Source of the DNA: Armatimonadota bacterium | Lineage (GTDB): Bacteria; Armatimonadota; Fimbriimonadia; Fimbriimonadales; Fimbriimonadaceae | Assembly (NCBI GenBank): GCA_022563855.1 | Contig: JADFMN010000005.1 | Coordinates: 1-64,000 of the forward strand | Length of the DNA: 64,000 bases | Direction of reading: 5' to 3' | Shown: positions 15,935-24,259 of the stretch, in pieces | Layout of the letters: each line of letters starts with the position of its first letter | How positions within the stretch are numbered: position 1 is the stretch's first letter | Program-made: the position numbers and the translations under genes | The notes under the pieces: generated by a model | Database searches by the model: none | Seen by the model: the letters and a program-made list of their open reading frames with translations, nothing else | What the model was told of the DNA's origin: nothing

Positions 15935-16981
15935 CTATCTCCTCCTCCGTCTGGCCAGCGCCAGAAGAGCGAGGCTCAGCGCGGCAAACGTTCCTGGCTC
16001 GGGAACAGGGGTCATCAGGTATGCGCGACCATCTCCGTTGTGCTCCCCGTAGCCGACGATCTGGCCGGCATCGTTGATCTCTCTTGCGCTGAGAAGCTCC
16101 CACCCGGCGCCGGGGGGAAGCAGGTCGTTCAAGTCGGTCATCGCCCCGCTGCTCCACAAGAGCGCGCGCCCGTCGCTCCCGCCCACGACGTCGCCCGCGG
16201 CGTTGATGTCGAGCGCATAGCTGTCCGCACCCCCCAGCGCGCCCAGATCGGTCATGACCGCGCCGCTCCACAGGAACGCGTGCTCCGGTCCACCTGCTGA
16301 TACCTCCGAAATGCCGACCGCCTGAGCCGAATCGTTGATCGCGCTGGCGGCGGCGTAGCGGCCCCCGAGCGTTCCCAAGTCCGTCATCGTCCCGTTCTCC
16401 CATAGAAACGGTCGTGACATCCTGTTGCCGATTAAACTAAAGCCCACAACCTGGCCGAGGCTGTTGATGCCGTAGGCGATTGCGGCGTCGCCGCCGGGCA
16501 GCGTACCGAGGTCGTTCATGGTTCCGCCCTCCCACAGAAACGCGCGGAGCTTACCCCCGCTCGCCTCAGCCCAGCCGACGACCTGGTCCGAGTCGTTGAT
16601 GCTGTACGCCACGCTGTTATAACCACCGAGCGTACCGAGAACGGTCATTTCGCCCTCGACCCAAAGGAACGCCTGGGTGGCCGCCCCCCACTGGCTGGTC
16701 GATCGGCCGACGACGTGGTCGAGAACGTTCACACCGTTCCCGTAGCTACGTATGAAACTGCCCCCCAATGCTCCGAGGTCGGTCATCCCGCCGTCCCGCC
16801 AGAGAAACGCGCGTGCAAGTCCCGACTTGTTATATGAGGAACCGACGACATGGCCGGAGGAGCTAATGCCCTGCGCCTCGCTAAAGTCCCATGCCAGCGT
16901 TCCCAGGTCTTCGATCGTGTACTGCGCCGCCGCAGCGAACGGCATCGCGAGCGCGAGTAGCAAAAAGTACTTCCTCATCAT
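15935..16981 (-). CDS. HAF-repeat protein with PEP-CTERM sorting signal
   Basis: 348 aa secreted protein. Signal peptide 1-19 (LLLALAMPFAAAA). It then carries about seven tandem HAF repeats (pattern hAFLW..G.M.DLGTLGG...A..IN..GQVVG), predicted to form a beta-rich, propeller- or solenoid-like domain. The tail VPEPGTFAALSLALLALARRRRR is a PEP-CTERM signal: Pro-Glu-Pro, a helix and a basic end, recognised by an exosortase and usually linked to envelope or EPS-associated proteins. A GGAGAGA ribosome site precedes the ATG; a hairpin overlaps it. Confidence 0.92.
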   Translation of the reverse strand: MMRKYFLLLALAMPFAAAAQYTIEDLGTLAWDFSEAQGISSSGHVVGSSYNKSGLARAFLWRDGGMTDLGALGGSFIRSYGNGVNVLDHVVGRSTSQWGAATQAFLWVEGEMTVLGTLGGYNSVAYSINDSDQVVGWAEASGGKLRAFLWEGGTMNDLGTLPGGDAAIAYGINSLGQVVGFSLIGNRMSRPFLWENGTMTDLGTLGGRYAAASAINDSAQAVGISEVSAGGPEHAFLWSGAVMTDLGALGGADSYALDINAAGDVVGGSDGRALLWSSGAMTDLNDLLPPGAGWELLSAREINDAGQIVGYGEHNGDGRAYLMTPVPEPGTFAALSLALLALARRRRR

Positions 16982-16986
16982 TCTCT

Positions 16987-17021
16987 CCAGTCTGCAAAGT
17001 TAAGACGTCTAATCAGACTGG
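16987..17021 (-). promoter_or_regulatory. hairpin overlapping the ribosome site of the HAF/PEP-CTERM gene
   Basis: Perfect 8-bp inverted repeat CCAGTCTG/CAGACTGG with a 19-nt loop in the leader, ending so that its last GG is the start of the GGAGAGA ribosome site. In RNA it could hide the ribosome site; as DNA it could be an operator. Confidence 0.5.
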
Positions 17022-17200
17022 ATTGTACGACACATTTTGCCCGAACGCCCGCGCTCCAAATCCCTCACAGCGTGCCTTCGTTCGCCCATTGCAGGTCTGG
17101 AAATCAGCGCCACAGAGGCGAGCTCGAGAACCGTTCGCGGCCGAAGGAGAGGGTCTGCCGCCTTGCACGCAGGGCGGAGTAGAACTCCTAGCGCGTCAGG
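17022..17200. other. intergenic region with a repeat core
   Basis: No gene. Bases 17049-17065 (GCGCTCCAAATCCCT) match the left core of the repeats at 12263 and 12366. The rest looks like degraded sequence between the HAF gene's promoter and the end of ndk. Confidence 0.4.
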
Positions 17201-17614
17201 TTACGCCGTGCCGTCCGGGAACCACAAAGCCAGCTCGCGGGCGGCAGCTTCGGGATCGGCCGCCGAGTGCGTCAGGTTCTCCTCGATCGTGAGCGCGAGG
17301 TCTCCGCGCACGGTGCCGGGTGCTGCGTCGACCGGATTCGTCGCGCCCATCATGGTGCGGATCGTCTGAACGGCGTTCTCTCCTTGCACGGCCATCGCGA
17401 CGATCGGCGCGCTGGTCAGGTAGTCGCAGACGTCTTTGAAAAACGGCATGTCGACGTGCTCGGCGTAATGCTCTTCAACGATCGACCGCTCCGCTCGGAT
17501 GAGCTTCAGTCGAATGATCTTGAGCCCGCGCGCCTCGATCCGCCCGACGATCTCGCCGACCAGTTTTCTTTCCACTCCGCCCGGCTTGATCAGCACCAGA
17601 GTCGTCTCATCCAT
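17201..17614 (-). CDS. ndk: nucleoside diphosphate kinase
   Basis: 137 aa, the usual length. It balances NTP/dNTP pools by transferring the gamma phosphate through a phospho-histidine. The catalytic His lies in ENLTHSA (usual NVIHGSD), and TLVLIKPGGVER, EHYAEHVDMPFFK and MMGATNPVDAAPGTVRGD are family hallmarks. Start at 17614; the longer open frame upstream is antisense to the divergent ABC gene. A TTGCCT..TATTCT pair (15-nt spacing) lies just upstream. Confidence 0.95.
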   Translation of the reverse strand: MDETTLVLIKPGGVERKLVGEIVGRIEARGLKIIRLKLIRAERSIVEEHYAEHVDMPFFKDVCDYLTSAPIVAMAVQGENAVQTIRTMMGATNPVDAAPGTVRGDLALTIEENLTHSAADPEAAARELALWFPDGTA

Positions 17615-17695
17615 GATCGTGCCAGAATACCTTTCACTGGGACCAGGCAACGGGCCGGGCTGGCCCCCCGTATTGGGCCAGTAGGCCGACGCTCC

Positions 17696-18613
17696 ATGTC
17701 CATCGCTGAGTTTGAGAACCTGACCGTGAAGTACGGCAACTTTGTGGCGCTGGACAGTTTCACAGCCGCCCTGCCGGAAGGGTGCGTCGGGCTGCTCGGC
17801 CCGAACGGCGCAGGCAAGACGACGCTCATCAAAACGATGCTGGGCTTCATCGAGCCCGCTGCGGGAAGCGGGAGGATTCTCGGCCACGACCTGGCGACCG
17901 AGGGACCGATGATCCGGCAGAACGTCGGCTACATGCCCGAGCAGGACTGCCACATCCCCGGAATGAGCGCGGTTCAGTTCGTCGCTTACGCCGGCGAGCT
18001 TGCCGGTCTTCCGCGCAACCAGTCGCTGCGGCGCTCGCACGAGGTGCTGGAGTACTGCGGTTTAGGAGAGGCGCGATACCGCAACGTCGAAACGTACTCG
18101 ACCGGAATGAAACAGCGCATCAAGCTAGCTCAGGCGATCGTACACGGACCGAAGCTGCTGTTGCTCGACGAGCCGACCAACGGGTTGGATCCGCGAGGGC
18201 GGGAGGACATGCTCGAGCTGATCCGCTCCGTCTCGCACGGCAAGGGTGTCAGCTGTCTGGTCTCGAGCCACCTGCTGAAGGACGTCGATCGAATATGCGA
18301 TTACGTCATCGTTCTTCTGGAGGGGAAGCTGCGCAAGGAGGGGCCGATCCGCGACCTCAAGACGGTCAAGGGCCATCCGATCGACGTGGAACTGAAGGAG
18401 GACTCGCCGGACTTCGTCACGGCGGTCCAGGCGCGGGGATTGGGCATTGAGCTGAACAAGCGGCACGAGTACAGGATCCATGGGGACGGGACGCTCGACG
18501 AAATCGCCAAGCTGGTCTTCGAGGCGGCTCGTGAAACAGGTGTGCAAGTCAGGCAGCTGGGCGTAGCCCAACGGTCGCTCGAAGAGGCGTTCCTGGAGGC
18601 GATCAGTGGCTAG
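17696..18613 (+). CDS. ABC exporter ATP-binding protein (first pair)
   Basis: 305 aa. Walker A GPNGAGKT at 35-42, signature YSTGMKQ near 133, Walker B LLLLDEPT near 155, and an H-loop in VSSHLL, followed by about 90 extra C-terminal residues common in ABC-2 exporter ATPases. Start at 17696; the upstream open frame is antisense to ndk. The next gene starts inside its last 8 bp, so the ATPase and the membrane partner are translated together. Cargo is unknown. Confidence 0.92.
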   Translation: MSIAEFENLTVKYGNFVALDSFTAALPEGCVGLLGPNGAGKTTLIKTMLGFIEPAAGSGRILGHDLATEGPMIRQNVGYMPEQDCHIPGMSAVQFVAYAGELAGLPRNQSLRRSHEVLEYCGLGEARYRNVETYSTGMKQRIKLAQAIVHGPKLLLLDEPTNGLDPRGREDMLELIRSVSHGKGVSCLVSSHLLKDVDRICDYVIVLLEGKLRKEGPIRDLKTVKGHPIDVELKEDSPDFVTAVQARGLGIELNKRHEYRIHGDGTLDEIAKLVFEAARETGVQVRQLGVAQRSLEEAFLEAISG

Positions 18614-19562
18614 CACAGGCGGCCCGATCGCCGACCTCTCATACCGTGGTTACGACGGGCAGCTCGACCCGCCGACGAAGCGTTGGAAGGTCATCGCCAT
18701 GCACGGCGTCCGCACGGCCCTCAAACAGAACGGCAGGTTTTGGTTCTTCACCGGTGCGGCAGCGTCCTGGTACTACCTCGTCATGCTGATCGTGCTGTTC
18801 GTCATGGATCAGCTCTCTATGGGTAACGCCTCTGGCCTAGGACAGGCCACGGATTTCTTCGGCGGGCTCAACTGGGACGACCAGTTCATCCAAGGGATCG
18901 GCCAAGGGTGTTTCGGATGGCTGTTCGCCGCCGTCGCATTCGCGAGCGGCGCCATCGCCAACGACAACCGGTCCAACGCCATGCTTGTTTATTTGAGCAA
19001 GCCGTGCACCAAGCGCGACTACCTCATCGGAAAGTGGGTGGGCGTGTGGATACCTCTGACCGGATTCATGCTCGCTCCGTCCCTGATCTTCTACGTCTAC
19101 GGCGCGTTCAACTACCGAGCGATGGAGTTCATCTCCCAGGACCCGTTCATGATCGTCAAGGTCGTGATGGCGATCGCAGTCGTCTCGGCGTTCTACACCA
19201 GCATCGCGATCGGGATCAGCTCGCTGTTCAACCAAGGGCGCATGGCTGGCGCGACCCTGGTCGGGGTCTTCATTTTTCCGTATCTGTTCGTGCGGGTGAT
19301 GTCCGGAATCATGTTGAACGCACGGGGTGTGGACTCGCAGCTGTTGGAGAGGCTCTCCTACCTCTCGATCGACCGCATTACGTCAGGGCTGGTCAAGCTG
19401 TGGCTCGACTCGGACGGTGCCCGTTTCATGGGCGGTGACGACGGACCATTCATATCCGGCCCTCCCGAGATGATGCAGGCTTATCCGATGATTTTCGGCA
19501 TCGGCGGGCTCGCCGTCTGGATTGCTTGGAAGCGCATTCGCGCTGTGGAGGTGGTCAAGTGA
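18606..19562 (+). CDS. ABC-2 type permease (first pair)
   Basis: 318 aa from GTG 18606. Six helices can be drawn, starting around residue 48, with soluble N-terminal 45 residues (LDPPTKRWKVIAMHG). It is the transmembrane partner of the ATPase whose gene it overlaps by 8 bp. The central part AIANDNRSNAMLVYLSKPCTKRDYLIGKWVGVW is typical of ABC-2 permeases, where the segment after helix 2 contacts the ATPase. Its stop overlaps the next ATPase start (GTGA). Confidence 0.88.
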   Translation: MASTGGPIADLSYRGYDGQLDPPTKRWKVIAMHGVRTALKQNGRFWFFTGAAASWYYLVMLIVLFVMDQLSMGNASGLGQATDFFGGLNWDDQFIQGIGQGCFGWLFAAVAFASGAIANDNRSNAMLVYLSKPCTKRDYLIGKWVGVWIPLTGFMLAPSLIFYVYGAFNYRAMEFISQDPFMIVKVVMAIAVVSAFYTSIAIGISSLFNQGRMAGATLVGVFIFPYLFVRVMSGIMLNARGVDSQLLERLSYLSIDRITSGLVKLWLDSDGARFMGGDDGPFISGPPEMMQAYPMIFGIGGLAVWIAWKRIRAVEVVK

Positions 19563-20476
19563 TCCGGTTCCGGGACGCATCCCGCTGGTATGGCGAGGTC
19601 ATCGGCCTCAACGACGTCAACGTCGAGATCGGCCCCGGCGTCACTGCGCTTCTCGGTCAAAACGGGGCTGGCAAGACCACCATGATGCGCCTGATCACGG
19701 GCCAGCTCCGACCGACGACAGGTCGGGTCGAGGTTTTTGGCGAGAACCCGTTCGCGAACGCGGCGATTTACAGCCGGATCGGCTACTGCCCGGCGATCGA
19801 CTCGTTCCCAGAGCACCTGACCGGTCGGCAGTTCGTCCATCGCATGGCGCGATACATGGGCTTCCACCAGGCCGAGGCAGCCAGTCGGACCCAGAAGATG
19901 CTCGAGCGCGTCGGCATGGCCGACCGTTGCGACAAGCGCCTGCGGGGGTTCAGCAAGGGGATGCGGCAGCGCATCAAACTCGCCCAGGCTATGATCCACG
20001 ATCCCGAGATGCTTCTGCTGGACGAGCCGCTCAGTGGGCTCGACCCGGTCGGTCGGCGCGAGATCATGGACTTCCTGCAAGAGTTCGCAGACCAGGGCAA
20101 GATCGTGCTCGTTTCGAGCCATATTCTTTTCGAGGTGGAGGAGATGACCCGGTCGATCCTGCTTCTGCACCGAGGACGGCTGCTCGCCGCAGGCGACTTG
20201 CGCTCGATACGCGAACTGATCGACAGACACCCGCACCGCGTTCGAATCCTCACCGACCAGGCGCGCGAGGTCGCCTCCAGGCTGATGGCTCTGCCGTACG
20301 TCATCAGCGTGGAGGTCGATGCGAGCGAGAAGGAGGTCGAGATCCGGACTCGCGAGGTGGATCGTTTTTACGACGCGCTCCCAGGGCTGGTCCTCGACGA
20401 AAACCTTCGCATGTTCGGCTTTGAAAGCCCCGACAACAACCTGGAAGCGGTGTTCCAATACTTGGTGGAGGCCTGA
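19559..20476 (+). CDS. ABC exporter ATP-binding protein (second pair)
   Basis: 305 aa from the GTG overlapping the previous stop. Walker A GQNGAGKT near 35-42, signature FSKGMRQ, Walker B MLLLDEPLSGLDP and VSSHILF H-loop are complete. It is clearly paralogous to the first ATPase (same length, same C-terminal extension), so the cassette probably arose by duplication. Start at 19559 rather than the in-frame ATG at 19526 that lies inside the permease gene. Confidence 0.92.
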   Translation: MIRFRDASRWYGEVIGLNDVNVEIGPGVTALLGQNGAGKTTMMRLITGQLRPTTGRVEVFGENPFANAAIYSRIGYCPAIDSFPEHLTGRQFVHRMARYMGFHQAEAASRTQKMLERVGMADRCDKRLRGFSKGMRQRIKLAQAMIHDPEMLLLDEPLSGLDPVGRREIMDFLQEFADQGKIVLVSSHILFEVEEMTRSILLLHRGRLLAAGDLRSIRELIDRHPHRVRILTDQAREVASRLMALPYVISVEVDASEKEVEIRTREVDRFYDALPGLVLDENLRMFGFESPDNNLEAVFQYLVEA

Positions 20477-21240
20477 TGAATTTCTACGCCTTCTCCCAAA
20501 TGCTCAAGGATATGCTCAGGGTGAACCGCGTGATCCCCTGGGTGCTGATCGCGATCGTGCTCGGTGGGGCCGGAGTACTTTGGGTTACGTATTCTAGCGG
20601 GATCGCACACGACGTTGCATACGGCGCAGTCGCCAGACAGATCGTCTACAGGATCGTCGCGCTCGCTGCGGCCATCTTCGTCGCGAGCATCGTCAGCCAG
20701 GAGGTCGAACAGCTGACCATCGAGTACACGGTGACGCGCGCCGTGCCACGTGGAGTCATGATCGTCTCGCGCTGCCTTGCGGCGATCGTAGCAGTGATGC
20801 TGGCGGGATCCCTTGCATTAGGAGCAGTTGGACTTGGCATGCTCGGAGGCAGCGTGCTCACTTCGTCGTTCTTCTGGAACGATTTGCTGGTCATTCTGAT
20901 CGGGGCCACAGCTTACTGCGCGTTTTTCACGTTCATCACTCTTGTCATCAACAAGTCGATGATGTTCTGCGTCGGATTCGCGTTCTTCTGGGAGTCGTTC
21001 GTGTCCAACATGCCCGGCGACCTTTACTACCTCTCGATCTTGAGCTATATGGACGCGATCGCCACCCATCCGGGACACGACGTGTCCTCGCCCATCAATC
21101 TAATCGCGGGGAGCGGCGCCAACACGATCCCAGTCTGGGCGGGCTGGACAGTGCTTCTTGGGATCGGTGTCGCGATGATGGCCCTCAGCGCATACTGGTT
21201 CTCGACGCGCGAGTTCCTTCCGCGCGAAGGCGCAGAGTAG
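20476..21240 (+). CDS. ABC-2 type permease (second pair)
   Basis: 254 aa with six helices. The pattern VNRVIPWVLIAIV, SIVSQEVEQLTIEYTVTRAVPRGVMIVSR and a final helix ending in WFSTREFLPREGAE fits NosY/CcmB-like ABC-2 permeases of about 250 aa. It begins inside the stop codon of the second ATPase gene (TGATG). It ends the cassette; no plus-strand terminator with a T-run follows. Confidence 0.85.
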   Translation: MNFYAFSQMLKDMLRVNRVIPWVLIAIVLGGAGVLWVTYSSGIAHDVAYGAVARQIVYRIVALAAAIFVASIVSQEVEQLTIEYTVTRAVPRGVMIVSRCLAAIVAVMLAGSLALGAVGLGMLGGSVLTSSFFWNDLLVILIGATAYCAFFTFITLVINKSMMFCVGFAFFWESFVSNMPGDLYYLSILSYMDAIATHPGHDVSSPINLIAGSGANTIPVWAGWTVLLGIGVAMMALSAYWFSTREFLPREGAE

Positions 21241-21302
21241 TTCTAGCCGGTATCAGGGTCGACAACGTTTCGGCTGGCGCTTGACCGCTAGGCTCGCCGA
21301 CC

Positions 21303-21343
21303 ACCAAGAAGAAGGCCCCGGCTCCCGCTAGGGAATCGGGGCC
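21303..21343 (-). terminator. intrinsic terminator for the sigma/anti-sigma operon
   Basis: Hairpin GGCCCCG/CGGGGCC (7 bp, extended by CCC/GGG pairs in the loop) followed on the minus strand by TTCTTCTTGG. It begins 20 bp after the stop of the anti-sigma-like gene. Confidence 0.75.
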
Positions 21344-21362
21344 GACTGATCGAGAGTCTCTG

Positions 21363-22220
21363 CTATGCAGCCGTCGGAGTGCGCGGAGGGGTGACCTCGT
21401 GATCATCGTCTTGGTCGTGGCCGAAGAAGTCGAAGTTGAAACCGTCGGGGCCGTCGCGCAGATCGGCGAAGTTCAGGACTTCGAACTTGATTCCGGTCGG
21501 CAAGACCGGCGAGAGCAGCGACTCGTCGACGTCCTCGTTGAACCGGAACATCAGTTCTGCTTTCGTCACGCCGTCCTCGGTCACCGTCACGTTGAGCGGC
21601 AGGTCGGAGCCCGCATCGATGGTCAGATACGCGACCATCGAACCGTCTCGCACGATGACGTCGTACACGCTGCGTCCGTCGCGCACGACGATCGCGGAAA
21701 TGTCGACGTCGGCCTCGTCGTGGTGGTGGCTCATGATGTTCGTGAATCTCAGTTGCTTGATGACTTTATCTGCCGGGAAATTGAGCGCAAACGGCACTTG
21801 AACCAGCATCGCCGTGTCAGAACCGTACTCCCAAATGAGGAGATCGCTGCCGTCGTACGAGATGTCAGCCTTGCCGTCAAGCGACGCGTGCCACCGGTTG
21901 CCCTTCATCGCGAAGACCAGGTTGTAATCCTCGTCATCCTCGGCGACGTCGATCTCGATGTACACGGTTATGATGTCATCGTACGCGTTCGTGATCAAGT
22001 CCCAAGTCTTAGCCGTAGCCTGTTGAGGAGTCATGAACATGACCGCCGCGACGACGAGCCCAGCTGCGGCGACACCGCCGAACGCCCACTTGAACCGCTT
22101 GTCGAACCAAGACTTCCCGCGCGGCTGTCGAGACGTAAACTCGGTCCAGTTCCGCAATCCTTGCGGCGCCTTGTCGCCCATCGGCAACTTCTCAAAAATA
22201 TCCTTCATGTCCTTGCTCAT
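21363..22220 (-). CDS. putative anti-sigma factor with a LolA/RseB-like periplasmic domain
   Basis: 285 aa. About 46 cytoplasmic residues, one helix (about 47-64, AFGGVAAAGLVVAAVMF), then a roughly 200-residue domain with repeated beta-strand patterns (YIEIDV, LVFAMKGNRWHASL, DLLIWEYGSDTAMLVQ). Its gene overlaps the ECF sigma gene by ATGA, the usual position of an anti-sigma factor. The extracytoplasmic part resembles in layout the lipoprotein-sensing LolA-like folds of RseB-type proteins, but that fold call is inference. An unusual acidic/His tail (FFGHDQDDDHE) could bind metal. Confidence 0.6.
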   Translation of the reverse strand: MSKDMKDIFEKLPMGDKAPQGLRNWTEFTSRQPRGKSWFDKRFKWAFGGVAAAGLVVAAVMFMTPQQATAKTWDLITNAYDDIITVYIEIDVAEDDEDYNLVFAMKGNRWHASLDGKADISYDGSDLLIWEYGSDTAMLVQVPFALNFPADKVIKQLRFTNIMSHHHDEADVDISAIVVRDGRSVYDVIVRDGSMVAYLTIDAGSDLPLNVTVTEDGVTKAELMFRFNEDVDESLLSPVLPTGIKFEVLNFADLRDGPDGFNFDFFGHDQDDDHEVTPPRTPTAA

Positions 22221-22774
22221 CGTTCTTCCTCCACACCTGCCAGGTCGGGGAACGCCTCGCTCCCAGCACTTCGGAACGCCTCGCGAGCCCGTTGCAAGAG
22301 GCTGTTTGCTGCGTCCCGGGTTCGATCCATGACGACTGCTATCTCCTCGGTAGAGAGTCCGTTGACGTACTTGAGAACCAGCGCCTGACTGTGGTCGTCG
22401 CTCAGCTCGTCAAGCACGGAGTTCAGAGAGTGGCGCTCCAGATTGCCGGGCTCTACCGCAGGGTCCAGTCCCTCCAGCGGAACTTCGCGTCTTCGGTACT
22501 TCTTCCGGAGCATATCCGCGACTCGTCTGCGGGCGATCCCGAGCAGCCACAGTCGCGGCTTCTCTACTTTCGCGCCGTCGTTGATGCGCTTGAACGCCGA
22601 AGCCATCACGTCCATCGCGACGTCCTCGGCGTCCTCACGCTGGTCAAGGCGCGCCGAGACGTATCTCCAAACGTCGTCCAAGTACCGGCTCTGCAGTTCA
22701 AACGGCGTTATAACAGTGGCTCCCTCCTCCCACGTCCAGTGTTCTGCCGCTTGCAGCGCCTCTTTCGTCGTCAT
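22217..22774 (-). CDS. ECF RNA polymerase sigma factor
   Basis: 185 aa. Region 2 (about 28-95, DDVWRYVSARLDQREDAEDVAMDVMASAFKR and RLWLLGIARRRVADMLRK) and region 4 (about 121-172, LDELSDDHSQALVLKYVNGLSTEEIAVVMDRT) are intact. It binds core polymerase to read a small regulon, probably held inactive by the membrane protein encoded immediately downstream (ATGA overlap). A GATACT box lies 4 nt before the start codon; autoregulation is possible but no ECF-type -35 was clear. Confidence 0.92.
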   Translation of the reverse strand: MTTKEALQAAEHWTWEEGATVITPFELQSRYLDDVWRYVSARLDQREDAEDVAMDVMASAFKRINDGAKVEKPRLWLLGIARRRVADMLRKKYRRREVPLEGLDPAVEPGNLERHSLNSVLDELSDDHSQALVLKYVNGLSTEEIAVVMDRTRDAANSLLQRAREAFRSAGSEAFPDLAGVEEER

Positions 22775-22876
22775 ATCGAGTATCCCAGCCCAAGGTCGAA
22801 GTCGATCTCCGGCCTGGCAGTACTTGGTTAGTCGCTTCCCGAGGCCGGAATCTATCGGGGCCTAGAAAAGTCCCGC

Positions 22877-24136
22877 TCAATCGTTGTCTCCCTTGCCCTC
22901 GCTGAACAGCTCGGTCTTGTCGAACGCGATCTTCTCGGAGGCCTCGTCCTTGGTTCGCATCACGTTCCCCAGGTGGATCGCGTTCTTGCCGAACTGGGCG
23001 TTGATTTGATCTACGGCTTGGCTGACGGACTCGCGGCCCTGCTGGTCGTCGAACAGGCTGCCGGTGAACCCGTGCTCGTCGCTCAGGTTCGTGAACGTGA
23101 GCCCGACCTGGTACGGCTCTTCGAACTCGCTCGACTCCCAGGCCAGGTTGAACTTTTCCAGCACGGTCTGATCGTCGTTGCTGGCCGGGAGGTGCGAGGA
23201 CACATGCCAGCTCTTCTCGTAGCCGATCACACTGAAGTGCACCTCGCTTGACCTGAGATTCTGTCCTCGGAGTCTGGCCGTCGACTTTTGGATCAACCGC
23301 ATCAGGATGTCGTGACAGCCTTGGCGCGTCCGGTATTTAGGAGCGAGCACCGATGAGTGCCCCAGGCTTTTCTGGGCTTCGCGATCATCGGCGATCTCGT
23401 AGCCGCGCAGCAGGTACCACCACCTTTCGCCGATGATCGAGCCGAACGCACGACGGAGCTGCTCTGGCGTTCGGTCGATCAGCTCGTCGGAGCTGAATAT
23501 GCCGCTGGCTCGAAGGCGCGCCTCGATCCTCGTGTTGATCCCGGCGAACGTCTTGAGGTCCAGGCCAGCGAGTCGCGCTGGCAAGTCCTCGGCGCGGATC
23601 ACGACGAGCCCGTCCGGCTTCTGCAGATCGGTGCCAAGCTTGGCGAGAAATGTGTTCGGCGCGATGCCGATGCTGCAAGTGATGTTCTCTGCCACCTGCG
23701 TCTTGATCGCGGCTTTCAGTTGCTTTGCTAGGCTGATGCATACGTCCTCCTTCATCTCGTCGCCCAAGAGCCGAAAGCTCATTTCGTCGACGCTGCGGAC
23801 CTTCTCGACGGGCAGCACGGAATCGACCGCTTCAAGAACCCTCTTGTGATACTGGACGTATAGGCGGTGGCGGGCATCCACGACCTGCAGTTCTGAGCAC
23901 CGGTCGCGTCCGTCTCCCACCTTCATGCCGGTTCTGACGCCGAACGCCTTAGCCTCGTAGCTCGCGGCGATGATCGTGCCGGAGCGTCCGACTACCGGCG
24001 CAACCGCTACCGGTCGGCCGAGCAGGTCAGGGCGATCAGCCTGTTCGACCGAAGCAAAGTAAGCGTTGATGTCGAGAAATAGAATCCGGAGGGGGCGATG
24101 ACTCGACTTCGCCAAGCGCGGGTCCGCTGCTCCCAT
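22877..24136 (-). CDS. dinB: DNA polymerase IV (Y-family)
   Basis: 419 aa translesion polymerase. FLDINAYFASVEQ (about 23-35) holds the first catalytic Asp and the steric-gate aromatic, and SVDEMSF the catalytic Asp-Glu pair; GIAPNTFLAKLGTDLQKPDGL and the little-finger domain follow. Start at ATG 24136: a TTGCAA/TATACT promoter with 16-nt spacing sits so that transcription would begin at the A of this ATG. The longer open frame to 24352 covers that promoter and the divergent CPBP gene. The role is damage tolerance; no LexA box was recognised. Confidence 0.93.
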   Translation of the reverse strand: MGAADPRLAKSSHRPLRILFLDINAYFASVEQADRPDLLGRPVAVAPVVGRSGTIIAASYEAKAFGVRTGMKVGDGRDRCSELQVVDARHRLYVQYHKRVLEAVDSVLPVEKVRSVDEMSFRLLGDEMKEDVCISLAKQLKAAIKTQVAENITCSIGIAPNTFLAKLGTDLQKPDGLVVIRAEDLPARLAGLDLKTFAGINTRIEARLRASGIFSSDELIDRTPEQLRRAFGSIIGERWWYLLRGYEIADDREAQKSLGHSSVLAPKYRTRQGCHDILMRLIQKSTARLRGQNLRSSEVHFSVIGYEKSWHVSSHLPASNDDQTVLEKFNLAWESSEFEEPYQVGLTFTNLSDEHGFTGSLFDDQQGRESVSQAVDQINAQFGKNAIHLGNVMRTKDEASEKIAFDKTELFSEGKGDND

Positions 24137-24142
24137 GTCAAG

Positions 24143-24170
24143 AGTATAGTCGAGGCACGGCTCCTTGCAA
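24143..24170 (-). promoter_or_regulatory. promoter of dinB (leaderless)
   Basis: TTGCAA (24165-24170) and TATACT (24143-24148) on the minus strand, spacing 16 nt; the -10 ends 6 nt before the ATG, so the message would have essentially no leader and no Shine-Dalgarno. Confidence 0.65.
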
Positions 24171-24259
24171 GGCCGGGCCGGCAGCACAAATCCCATGCCG
24201 GGGGCCGTTCGGTATGCCACGATAAGTCGGGTTGCACAAGCCCAGCGCCTAAGCGAGCC

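Noticed and set aside
17201-18040. 279-aa version of ndk with a 140-residue N-terminal extension
   Set aside because: The extension is antisense to the ABC ATPase; ndk has its own ATG and promoter-like boxes at 17614.
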